From contig JAIRRD010000013.1 of assembly GCA_031256155.1 (NCBI GenBank), forward strand, positions 1 to 15,015: DNA of 15,015 nucleotides, read 5' to 3'. The DNA comes from Holophagales bacterium (GTDB lineage Bacteria; Acidobacteriota; Holophagae; Holophagales; Holophagaceae). A program made the translations under genes and the position numbers. Under the pieces are notes generated by a model. The model was given only the letters and a program-made list of their open reading frames with translations, did not search any database and was not told the origin of the DNA. Every line of letters begins with the position of its first letter. Within the stretch, counting starts at the first letter, position 1. This document shows, piece by piece, positions 1 through 6,654 of the stretch.

Positions 1-1113
1 GCCGCAAAATGGGAGACAGGTGAACAGGTAAAGCCAGCACAATCAATAGTTGTTCTGCCTTTCTTGCCAAACTCTCCAGCTATATTGATTTCAAAGGGCT
101 ATGACGCAAAAGATAGTTATTACTATAACTTGCAATCGGTTTTGCATGAATTGGAACTGGACAAGAGTGTCTCAATTTTTCTATTGCCATATCTTCAAAA
201 CCCGATTGGCTGGGAAACAAATCAAGACAGATGGGCATTGATTTCTGATGACAGAAGGATATTGCATGAGGATACATCGGTGCCGGATTTTGACACGCTC
301 AAAATACTCTTTGCCCGATTTGGGATTAGAGGTGGCATTGAACTCTATCGAAAATATCTAAAAGACCACGGAAGTGCGCCTGGAATTGAATTGAATCTGG
401 CCTGCGACACCCTTCCCATTAGGTACGGAGAGGAACAAAATGACTCTGCACCTTATAGTGACCACGATGAAGTGCTTGCGCTTGAAGCAGTCAGGCACTT
501 TAATAAAGTCCTGCGCGAAAACCATGACTCTATGATATATATGCGAAAGTTACACGGTTATTTTAATTCTGCAAAATCGGCAATAGAACCGTTGTGTAAG
601 CCAATGTTGTCAAACCTGGAATCGCTGCTGGAAAGAAAACCTTCGGCAGAAAATATTTGGGAGCAATGGCTGCTCTGGAATAGCGCCGAAGGAAAAGACA
701 GGTCGCTGGAATCGCTGGTAGAGCGTATAAAGCCCAGTCCTTTGTCAGGTAATGACATACATGGCTTTCCCATTTCAGTTGTTGACGCATATTTGAGAGA
801 ATGTAAAAAAAATGGAAAATGGCACAAGGTTTCTGCCCTGTTAAAAAGCGTGTGGGACAGGGAATATTCAAGACTAATAAAGGTGTCTGACGGGATTGCG
901 TTAATAAACAAAGACGAATTGGGCGACGAACTTGGAATCCACTTGATTGAAGCCTACCTGCAGGAAGGCAAACAGAGCGAGGCGAACGACATATTCAAAG
1001 CTGTGATGGAATTAGACGGCAAGTTCGAGGATATTTCCAAAATTGTCGAACTCGCAAAAACCAAGGGCTTCGAAAGCCTCGCCGCATCATGGCAGACCGC
1101 ACATGAGAAGTGA
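1..1113 (+). CDS. 3' part of a thioredoxin-like/helical-repeat family protein (5' end outside window)
   Basis: The frame is open from base 1 to the TGA at 1111-1113, so the gene starts upstream; the TTG at 64 is only an internal codon. I do not recognise a named family. The N-terminal third looks like a thioredoxin fold without CxxC: a strand (SIVVLPFL), a helix, a second strand (SIFLLPYL), then the unit RWALISDDRRILHEDTSVPD followed by a helix. Next come a helix motif (GGIELYRKYLKDHG), ENIWEQWLLWN, and a C-terminal helical part with HLIEAYLQEGKQSEANDIF and LAKTKGFESLAASW. The same blocks occur in the same order in the gene at 10641-12635 (LWNLWLFW, PLLEALLRTSNRQKADEVF, LEYYSLANEW), so the two are paralogues. 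It ends 12 bp from the converging stop of the DUF1460 gene. Function unknown; a TPR-like scaffold is the most I would infer. Confidence 0.85.
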   Translation, partial: AAKWETGEQVKPAQSIVVLPFLPNSPAILISKGYDAKDSYYYNLQSVLHELELDKSVSIFLLPYLQNPIGWETNQDRWALISDDRRILHEDTSVPDFDTLKILFARFGIRGGIELYRKYLKDHGSAPGIELNLACDTLPIRYGEEQNDSAPYSDHDEVLALEAVRHFNKVLRENHDSMIYMRKLHGYFNSAKSAIEPLCKPMLSNLESLLERKPSAENIWEQWLLWNSAEGKDRSLESLVERIKPSPLSGNDIHGFPISVVDAYLRECKKNGKWHKVSALLKSVWDREYSRLIKVSDGIALINKDELGDELGIHLIEAYLQEGKQSEANDIFKAVMELDGKFEDISKIVELAKTKGFESLAASWQTAHEK

Positions 1114-1125
1114 TTTTCAGCTTTA

Positions 1126-1908
1126 TCACTGTCCGGCTATTTCCAAAAAGTTGACCCCAACGCGATCAGGGCGGCTTTTAATGAACGCCAGATACCTGAA
1201 AAAGTCCACATCGGCAACGCACCCTGCTCGCTTTGAGGCATGACGAAAAATCAGGCCGTTTTTTGTTGGCAGCAAAAAACCCATATGCACAATGTCATTG
1301 TCAGTGCCTAATTTTTGGGATGGCTGGGGGTATTTGACCACTATATTTGCAATCATTGGCTCCCTGACCGCTTGGATAATCTTATTCCGATTGGCTAATA
1401 TGGAATTCAATGGAATATACGGCAAGCAGCTTTCCACCGGCGAAACAGATATTTCAATGCCATGCGCTTTTTTAAACCATTTTTGCTTGTCTATATTTGT
1501 CTTGTTGACTTTGGCAGAATCGCTCAGGGCGTTCAGTGAAATCCGTTCTGTGGCATCGGAAAAGCAGTGGTCGTTGTTCTGTATCCAATCAACGCTGGTA
1601 AAATGGTTGCGATTTTCAAACGATACTTTGCCGTCTTTGTATCGCATTTTGTCCATAGCGGCTCGGAAATCATCTTCTGAATTCGTCATGGCCAGAGCAA
1701 TCACAGTCTCGACATAGGAAACACAGTCAAAAGCATCCAGCCTGTACCTTGGGCCACGACTGGCCTTTGTCGCATCGGCCTTATCTCCCTCACCCAGAGG
1801 ATTGGTCACATATGGAGCGTTCAAAAAACGCGCCGAAGTCTTTGGAATCCGGTCATCCGCTCCGGCGCAAACGGCCAGAATCAACGACAGCAAGAAAAAT
1901 CTAATCAT
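1126..1908 (-). CDS. DUF1460 (NlpC/P60-like) exported cysteine hydrolase
   Basis: A 260-residue protein with an N-terminal signal peptide (MIRFFLLSLILAVCAGADD; cleavage probably after AGA near residue 17), so it acts outside the cytoplasm. The motif RLDAFDCVSYVETVIALA, with Cys62 as likely nucleophile, together with NHFTSVDWIQNN (101-112), His208 in DNDIVHMGFL and His223 in FRHAS, is the pattern of DUF1460. That family has the papain-like NlpC/P60 fold and is thought to cut cell-wall peptides. The exact substrate cannot be read from the sequence. The ATG at 1906-1908 has no strong Shine-Dalgarno site, but the signal peptide begins there and homology with the duplicate at 2506-2772 covers it. 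The gene converges on the upstream plus-strand gene with 12 bp between stops. Confidence 0.85.
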   Translation of the reverse strand: MIRFFLLSLILAVCAGADDRIPKTSARFLNAPYVTNPLGEGDKADATKASRGPRYRLDAFDCVSYVETVIALAMTNSEDDFRAAMDKMRYKDGKVSFENRNHFTSVDWIQNNDHCFSDATERISLNALSDSAKVNKTNIDKQKWFKKAHGIEISVSPVESCLPYIPLNSILANRNKIIQAVREPMIANIVVKYPQPSQKLGTDNDIVHMGFLLPTKNGLIFRHASKRAGCVADVDFFRYLAFIKSRPDRVGVNFLEIAGQ

Positions 1909-1911
1909 TTT
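1647..1911. repeat. Direct duplication, copy 1 (5' end of the DUF1460 gene)
   Basis: About 265 bp here are nearly identical to 2512-2775 in the same orientation. This copy encodes the intact first 90 or so residues of the DUF1460 protein and its start codon. The other copy carries indels. The two lie about 0.6 kb apart with a VOC-family gene between them. Confidence 0.9.
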
Positions 1912-1977
1912 GTCACTTTAGTTATAGCCATTCCCCTTGGGAATTGCACGGAGTGCAGAGGCTGCGTCGAGAGTGTA

Positions 1978-2016
1978 GAGAGCCGCCATAGGCGGGGAAC
2001 GAAACGGAAGGCGTAG
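1978..2016. repeat. GC-rich palindromic element, copy 1
   Basis: Contains GCCGCCATAGGCGGGG, then a conserved tail ending in GGCGTAG, and resembles 2861-2900 over about 40 bp (shared core AGGCGGGGA, shared end GGCGTAG). The inverted GCCGCC/GGCGG arms suggest a REP-like dispersed element. A small hairpin, GTAGC-CGAAA-GCTAC, follows at 2013-2027. Both copies lie upstream of a copy of the DUF1460 5' end, so the element may have been duplicated with it. Confidence 0.5.
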
Positions 2017-2054
2017 CCGAAAGCTACAGGAAAAATTGCTAATCAATAGTGGAA

Positions 2055-2068
2055 CCGCTATATAGCGG
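2055..2068. repeat. Perfect 14-bp palindrome over the VOC gene stop codon
   Basis: CCGCTATATAGCGG is fully self-complementary and contains the TAG stop of the minus-strand VOC gene (2058-2060). It has no T-run on either side, so it is not a clear intrinsic terminator. It could be a protein-binding site or a weak 3' hairpin. Confidence 0.5.
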
Positions 2069-2471
2069 CAAAGCTCCACATCACGCCATATTTATCGAAT
2101 ACTACTCCGGCACAGGGGCTGTAAAAGGTTTCCGCTAGGGGCATGGCCACCCGACCTTCCTCTGAAAGGACTGCAAAGGCGTGTTTCACTTCATCGCTGT
2201 TTGCCTCAAACGACAGCGAAATGCGCTCTGATTCGGCCTCGTTCAGCGTATGCCCCGGGCCGCAGTCAGACATTCGGATAAAGTCAGCACCAATCTTCAG
2301 CGTCGCCTGCATCACCTGATCCTTTATTGCATCGGGGATGATGAAATCCTTACTGGGCGGCATATCGGAAAACCGCATGTAGTCATTTGTGGTAGTATTA
2401 AATGCACGTTTGTAAAGCTCCACCGCTTCCGCACATTTACCGCTATATGTAAGATATGGCCTGATTTTCAT
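2058..2471 (-). CDS. PhnB-like VOC (glyoxalase/bleomycin-resistance fold) protein
   Basis: A 137-residue protein beginning MKIRPYLTYSGKCAEAVELY. This is the typical start of PhnB-type proteins of the vicinal-oxygen-chelate superfamily (beta strand, then a helix AVELYKRAF). It ends with VVFDKYGVMWSF, matching the characteristic DxFGVxW strand. Members are small cytoplasmic proteins, usually dimers, with varied or unknown substrates, so no reaction can be assigned. A TTG four codons upstream (2481-2483) would extend the frame. I prefer the ATG at 2469-2471 because GGGAGG lies 4 nt before it and family members begin with this strand. The gene sits between the intact and the broken DUF1460 copies, suggesting the duplication event brought it in or left it between. 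Confidence 0.85.
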   Translation of the reverse strand: MKIRPYLTYSGKCAEAVELYKRAFNTTTNDYMRFSDMPPSKDFIIPDAIKDQVMQATLKIGADFIRMSDCGPGHTLNEAESERISLSFEANSDEVKHAFAVLSEEGRVAMPLAETFYSPCAGVVFDKYGVMWSFAAI

Positions 2472-2475
2472 TTTG

Positions 2476-2481
2476 CCTCCC
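2476..2481 (-). promoter_or_regulatory. Shine-Dalgarno site that decides the VOC gene start
   Basis: GGGAGG on the minus strand, 4 nt before the ATG at 2469-2471. It overlaps the alternative TTG start, which argues for the shorter protein. Confidence 0.6.
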
Positions 2482-2505
2482 AAGGTCTATTATATAGTGA
2501 TTAAA

Positions 2506-2772
2506 CTACAATTTGTTCATAGCGCCCCGAAAATCATCTTCTGAATTCGTCATAGCCAGAGCAATCACAGTCTCGACATAGGAAACGCAGTCAAAAGCAT
2601 CCAGCCTGCACCTTGGGCCACGACTGGCCTTTGTCGCATCGGCCTTATCGCCCTCACCCAAAGGATTGGTCACATATGGAGCGTTCAAAACCGCGCCGAA
2701 GTCTTTGGAATCCGGTCATCCGCTCCGGCGCAAACGGCCAGAATCAACGGCAGCAAAAAAAAATCTAATCAT
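2506..2772 (-). pseudogene. Broken duplicate of the DUF1460 gene 5' end
   Basis: Translation of the downstream part gives NAPYVTNPLGEGDKADATKA, RLDAFDCVSYVETVIALAMT and SEDDFRGAMNKL, nearly identical to residues 30-88 of the intact DUF1460 protein, then a TAG at 2506-2508. The start region MIRFF is also present (ATG at 2770-2772). However, the A-run at 2755-2763 has nine A where the intact copy reads AAGAAAAA (+1), and 2687-2691 has lost one base (-1). The off-frame stretch between them hits a stop after 18 codons. The rest of the gene, including both histidines, is absent. It is a partial tandem duplicate that has decayed and should make no functional enzyme. Confidence 0.85.
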
Positions 2773-2775
2773 TTT
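2512..2775. repeat. Direct duplication, copy 2
   Basis: Near-identical to 1647-1911. The homology stops abruptly on one side at the equivalent of residue 90 of the DUF1460 protein and on the other just past the start codon. Confidence 0.9.
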
Positions 2776-2790
2776 CTTATTGTATAGTCG

Positions 2791-2828
2791 TTTTACTTGT
2801 AGAGCATAACAATGCCCCACAAGTAAAA
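2791..2828. repeat. Nested inverted repeat (cruciform-type)
   Basis: TTTTACTTGT at 2791-2800 pairs perfectly with ACAAGTAAAA at 2819-2828. Inside the loop a second stem GCAT/ATGC (2804-2807 and 2812-2815) encloses AACA. The outer stem begins with T and ends with A on both strands, so it could work as a bidirectional 3' end. It lies 100 bp downstream of kamC and upstream of the DUF1460 remnant. Confidence 0.6.
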
Positions 2829-2860
2829 TACGCGGATGCGCCAGACTGTGCCGCAATGGA

Positions 2861-2900
2861 GCGAGCCCCCGACAGGCGGGGAGCGGAATGAGAGGCGTAG
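2861..2900. repeat. GC-rich palindromic element, copy 2
   Basis: Contains CCCCCGACAGGCGGGG, whose arms pair, and the same tail as 1978-2016 ending GGCGTAG. The differences between copies partly preserve the central pairing, as expected for a REP-like hairpin element. Confidence 0.5.
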
Positions 2901-2924
2901 GCGGTACTTGCCCGTCTGTACCGC
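2901..2924 (-). terminator. Stem-loop just after kamC, possible operon end
   Basis: GCGGTAC (2901-2907) and GTACCGC (2918-2924) form a perfect 7-bp stem with a 10-nt loop, beginning 4 nt beyond the kamC stop on the minus strand. No T-tract follows, so it is either a processing or stability hairpin or a poor terminator. Together with the adjacent GC-rich element it is the most likely 3' end of the lysine operon. Confidence 0.35.
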
Positions 2925-2927
2925 TTA

Positions 2928-4520
2928 TCAAATGCATTCACTATAGAACAATTCTGCACGTTTAACCAAATATTCATCCAACCCCAGCATTTGGGCTATA
3001 GCTATGGCATCAGAACTATGTTTCCCATCGTCATTTATGAGATTGTACGTCATATATTGTGCAATTTCGCTTACTGGGTCAGCGTCTGGCTTGGTTGGGA
3101 CATTTTTTTGCTTTAAACCGGCCATCCTGAGAAATCTGACGTTTGGTATGCGTGGGAGCCTGTGAAAATGTGTGGAACATAAGGCACAGGTATTGGTTTT
3201 TTGTGAAATTGCTTCCAAAATGGCGGCTAGTATAGCTTCTGCCTCGCCTGAGCTTGTGGTGCTGGCAAATTCATCCATCAACAGCAAGGTTCCGTCTGTG
3301 TCCGCGCACAGGCTCTGCCAGGCGTTTATGAATTGCCGCATTTCCATTCCGAAGCCGGATAGTCCTTGATGAATATGGTTGCCGCGCCTTTCGCCTATGT
3401 AGTGAAAAGCCCGGAATATTCGGGTTTCAAATCCGGCGGCGGGTACAAAAAGACCCGCTTGAGCAGCTAACTGCAACAGAGCAGTTGTTTGCAGCACAAC
3501 TGTTTTTCCGCCCATATTTGAGCCAAAAATAACAGTAGCGCCTGATTCAAAAACGGCATCAAGCGGACTGTACGTTATACCGTGTTTAGCGCAGATGGAT
3601 TCGCAAGGCGCAAATCTGCCTTGGGTGATGCGAATTGAATTTTTTGTGTGCAGCCGCGGACGCGTCAGCCCCAATTCTCTGGCCATACGCGCCCGCGCCC
3701 AGGCAAGGTCAAAGATCAGAACTGTGTTGTAGTACTCCAACAGGCTGGGTAATTCGGCATGAACTTCTCTGGCGATTGCTTCTAAGACAAGTTCTTCACA
3801 CACTCGTTCCTGCTGCGCCAGTTTTTGGCGTTTTTCGGCAAGTGTCAACGCGGCGGCACATTTGACAGGGCGCACAGAGTACAAGTTGTCATCGTAAGGC
3901 TCTACAGACAACAGGTGGGACTGAAAAGCTGAATCTCTCAAAGATTTTTTTGGAACCAACAAAAAGAGCCGTCCCTGAAAATCAAAGCCATATTGCTCTT
4001 TGATTTCGCAGATGTTTTTGGCATCCAGAGCCTGTAGCTGGGCATCTGTTTCAATTATTTCAGCCCTGACATTTGCAAGCTCGGCGCTGTAATCATCGGC
4101 TATATAAAATGTTTCGGGGGCTTGTCGGCCCAGGTTCAAGTGGGCTTCCAGCGATTGCGAGTGATAGTCAAAGCCAAAGAGGCGGCGGACTTCTACGGGT
4201 AATAGCTCCATAAGTGTACGGTAGTTATGCAAAAACTTCTTGACCTGAAATAGCTCAATCTCATCAAAAATCCTTTGGCCATGGGCCGGGAGTCTGGGTA
4301 AACGCTTGAGGTGATGAGTGATTAGTGCCAGACGCGCCGGTTCACTTTGAAGCTCTTGCATCAGGGAGAGCAGCGTGTCTGTCTGATCGTAAATAGCTTC
4401 CAATTGGTCTATATCAAAAAATAGATTCAGCGCTTCATGCGCGTCCCGCCCAAAGGGCGTCTCGGGTGCGGCTTTAGCCCTAAAATCAAGAAATTCGGCG
4501 TAGGCTATGACGTCCTTCAT
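2928..4520 (-). CDS. kamC: KamC, MutS-like ATPase of the lysine 5,6-aminomutase reactivase
   Basis: About 530 residues. The C-terminal half is a MutS-type ABC ATPase: Walker A GSNMGGKT (near 334-341), signature-like GLSGFGMEM (388-396), Walker B GTLLLMDEFA with the catalytic Glu (411-420) and an H-loop CSTHFHRL (449-456). The first 320 residues are helical like the MutS core, but no mismatch-recognition domain is seen, so this is not a repair MutS. Proteins of this type sit in lysine-fermentation operons and, with KamB, are described as the ATP-dependent reactivase of the adenosylcobalamin-dependent 5,6-aminomutase. The ATG at 4518-4520 shares one base with the kamB stop (TGATG), indicating translational coupling; a TTG one codon upstream is the alternative start. 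No kamD or kamE follows. Confidence 0.88.
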   Translation of the reverse strand: MKDVIAYAEFLDFRAKAAPETPFGRDAHEALNLFFDIDQLEAIYDQTDTLLSLMQELQSEPARLALITHHLKRLPRLPAHGQRIFDEIELFQVKKFLHNYRTLMELLPVEVRRLFGFDYHSQSLEAHLNLGRQAPETFYIADDYSAELANVRAEIIETDAQLQALDAKNICEIKEQYGFDFQGRLFLLVPKKSLRDSAFQSHLLSVEPYDDNLYSVRPVKCAAALTLAEKRQKLAQQERVCEELVLEAIAREVHAELPSLLEYYNTVLIFDLAWARARMARELGLTRPRLHTKNSIRITQGRFAPCESICAKHGITYSPLDAVFESGATVIFGSNMGGKTVVLQTTALLQLAAQAGLFVPAAGFETRIFRAFHYIGERRGNHIHQGLSGFGMEMRQFINAWQSLCADTDGTLLLMDEFASTTSSGEAEAILAAILEAISQKTNTCALCSTHFHRLPRIPNVRFLRMAGLKQKNVPTKPDADPVSEIAQYMTYNLINDDGKHSSDAIAIAQMLGLDEYLVKRAELFYSECI

Positions 4521-5368
4521 CAAGCCGCCTCAATCTCAAACGGATTGAAAATAATCCTTGATGATGCCGATGGAACCGTGTCTAAAAATATTTCGCGTTT
4601 GACGTTCCTGAGCGCGATAACAAAGCCCAGAAGCGGGATATGCCGCCGCAATGAAATTGTTAAGTGCCGGGAGGCACGCTTAAAAGTTGCTGCGTCCAAA
4701 AAACAATCACTGAAAGTTTCTATGGAAATTTGTGTGATTTCTTTTGGAATGGTCTCTAACATCGGCGCGGTCAGTGGTCCTTCAATGTGCAGTTTGCCGT
4801 CTGTGATGTCTGTTCTGTATCCGTCAGCATCCAGGGGCAAATTCGAGAGTGCGGAAATTAATTCAATATTTTCGGCCACACGCCGGAAATTTGCGGCATC
4901 CGCTTGAGCGCAGTATAAAAATTGAGAGTCAGGCAGGGCGCTCACATGTGTAACTCGCCCAACGGCGCCGTCTATCAATATGGAATTTACCAAGTTCTTT
5001 TGGCGTATCAGGTCTATGACTGAAGCTAGCTGCCCGAAGTGTTCCGGCCCAACCAAAGCTGCGGAGCCAGCCCGCACTGAGCGGGCAAGGCAGAGCCGCC
5101 CAATAGCAGAGCGCCCTGGCAAGGCTTCTATTATGTCTAAACTGGCATCGGCGGCGCGGGCTAAGGGAACAGTAGTTATGAGAATATCCTTTGGTTTAAC
5201 TTGGATAATTGGCGATTTGCCGCTGGCTCCATCGAAACCGATTGTAAAAATACCAACAGGTCCTGCTCTTTGGGCCTCATTTACAGCCGCCCCAAATAAA
5301 GTGGTTTTGCCAGACCCTTTGCCGAAGCCAGTAAAAACAGTGATACGGCCATTTAGAAGATCAAACAT
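4520..5368 (-). CDS. kamB: KamB, partner subunit of the lysine 5,6-aminomutase reactivase
   Basis: A 282-residue protein starting MFDLLNGRITVFTGFGKGSG, with a glycine-rich phosphate-loop-like segment GFGKGSGKTT at 14-23 preceded by a hydrophobic strand. In the strict GxxxxGKT pattern the first Gly is Phe15, so nucleotide binding is likely but the loop is unusual. The rest contains no motif I can name. Assignment rests on its place between kamA and the MutS-like kamC, the reported arrangement in lysine fermenters, where KamB and KamC together reactivate 5,6-aminomutase. It starts 12 nt after kamA with a weak ribosome binding site and overlaps kamC by one base, so it is probably coupled to its neighbours. 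Confidence 0.75.
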   Translation of the reverse strand: MFDLLNGRITVFTGFGKGSGKTTLFGAAVNEAQRAGPVGIFTIGFDGASGKSPIIQVKPKDILITTVPLARAADASLDIIEALPGRSAIGRLCLARSVRAGSAALVGPEHFGQLASVIDLIRQKNLVNSILIDGAVGRVTHVSALPDSQFLYCAQADAANFRRVAENIELISALSNLPLDADGYRTDITDGKLHIEGPLTAPMLETIPKEITQISIETFSDCFLDAATFKRASRHLTISLRRHIPLLGFVIALRNVKREIFLDTVPSASSRIIFNPFEIEAA

Positions 5369-5380
5369 TTGAAAACATCA

Positions 5381-6646
5381 CTAAAATTGTCTGTGCTTTC
5401 TGGAAAGATCAGCAGGCTCCAAGCAAAGTCTGTTTCCGGCCAACAGAGCGGCCACCCCTTCTTTTGCACCGTAGAGTGTTGGATCATCGGGGTCTTTGGC
5501 CGCTGTTTGCGTGATTGTACCGGATGTTGGCCAGGTGTATGTAGTAATCACTCCTTCGTAATTGCGCAGAACAGCGCGGCCATCACCAAGCGAAATCAGA
5601 TAGTTGGGCATAACAGGTATTTTTCCGCCGCCGCCGGGCGCGTCAACTACGAATGTTGGCACCGCCATGCCGGTTGTATGTCCGCGAAGGTTTTCAATCA
5701 TTTCAATCCCTTTGGAAACACTTGTGCGGAAATGGCTTATACCCAGCGATAAGTCGCATTGATATATGTAATAAGGCTTAACGCGGATTGAGAGCAATTT
5801 GTGAACAAGTTTTTTCATTACTACCGGGTCATCGTTAATACCTTTGAGGAGTACACTTTGATTTCCCAGAGGAATACCGGAATTGGATAATTTTTCACAT
5901 GCTTCTCTGGCTTCCGCCGTAATTTCCTTTGGATGGTTAAAATGAGTATTTACATATATCGGGTGGTATTTTTTCAGCATGTTGACTAAATCGTCCGTGA
6001 CGCGCTGTGGCATGACCACAGGCATCCTTGTGCCTATGCGTATAATTTCAACATGGTCTATTTCTCTAATGCGTTTAATGATTGATTCCAATCTGTTATC
6101 AGACAACACAAACGGATCACCGCCGCTTATGAGGACATCCCTGACTGTGGGTGTATTTTTTATGTAATCAATCGCTTTTTGAACATTTTCTTCCGGCATG
6201 TCAACATCTGTATGGCCGACTAATCGGCGGCGCGTACAGTGCCGGCAATTCATGGAGCATATGTTTGTAACAAGCAGTAGAACGCGATCAGGGTATCTGT
6301 GTGTCAAGCCTGGAACAGGGCTATCTATATCTTCATACAATGGATCGTTTAAATCTGAAGGATGATCGAACAATTCAGCCAGTCCTGGTACCGATTGCAT
6401 ACGCACGGGACAATTTGGGTTACTGCGATCCATTAATGCGGCATAATATGGCGTTATTTCCATAGTGAATTTTTCTAAACACTTTTTGAGATTTTCTTTT
6501 TCTTCGTTTGTTAAAATTATTACTTTTTCAAGCATTTCAACTGTATGAATATTATTTTTAAGTTGCCAGCGCCAGTCGTGCCATTGTTCAGAGGTAACAT
6601 CTTTAAATAAATCTATAGAGCGCCAATCAACGGAATCGTATTTCAT
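5381..6646 (-). CDS. kamA: Lysine 2,3-aminomutase
   Basis: A 421-residue radical-SAM, PLP-dependent enzyme that converts L-lysine to L-beta-lysine, the first step of the pathway. The cluster motif CSMNCRHC supplies Cys130, Cys134 and Cys137. The PLP lysine is Lys342 in DAPGGGGKIP. Asp298 (YQCDLS) and Asp335 (VVDAPG) align at a constant offset of five with Asp293 and Asp330, which bind the substrate epsilon-amino group in the Clostridium subterminale enzyme. That supports lysine rather than glutamate as substrate. SGGDPF (174-179) is the family's SAM-binding GGD region. Length fits the family (416 in C. subterminale). It starts 8 nt after the kce stop, so the two are cotranscribed. The cluster makes the enzyme oxygen-sensitive, consistent with an anaerobe. 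Confidence 0.97.
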   Translation of the reverse strand: MKYDSVDWRSIDLFKDVTSEQWHDWRWQLKNNIHTVEMLEKVIILTNEEKENLKKCLEKFTMEITPYYAALMDRSNPNCPVRMQSVPGLAELFDHPSDLNDPLYEDIDSPVPGLTHRYPDRVLLLVTNICSMNCRHCTRRRLVGHTDVDMPEENVQKAIDYIKNTPTVRDVLISGGDPFVLSDNRLESIIKRIREIDHVEIIRIGTRMPVVMPQRVTDDLVNMLKKYHPIYVNTHFNHPKEITAEAREACEKLSNSGIPLGNQSVLLKGINDDPVVMKKLVHKLLSIRVKPYYIYQCDLSLGISHFRTSVSKGIEMIENLRGHTTGMAVPTFVVDAPGGGGKIPVMPNYLISLGDGRAVLRNYEGVITTYTWPTSGTITQTAAKDPDDPTLYGAKEGVAALLAGNRLCLEPADLSRKHRQF

Positions 6647-6654
6647 AGTTTATA

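Noticed and set aside
1292-1717. 141-codon plus-strand frame opposite the DUF1460 gene
   Set aside because: Antisense shadow of a gene with signal peptide and catalytic motifs; no ribosome binding site.
2716-2977. Two minus-strand frames of 66-73 codons downstream of kamC
   Set aside because: They run through the palindromic elements and the frameshifted DUF1460 remnant, so they translate repeat DNA rather than a gene.
2928-4520. DNA mismatch repair MutS
   Set aside because: It has the MutS ATPase but is much too short, lacks the mismatch-binding N-terminal domain and sits in a lysine operon next to kamB.
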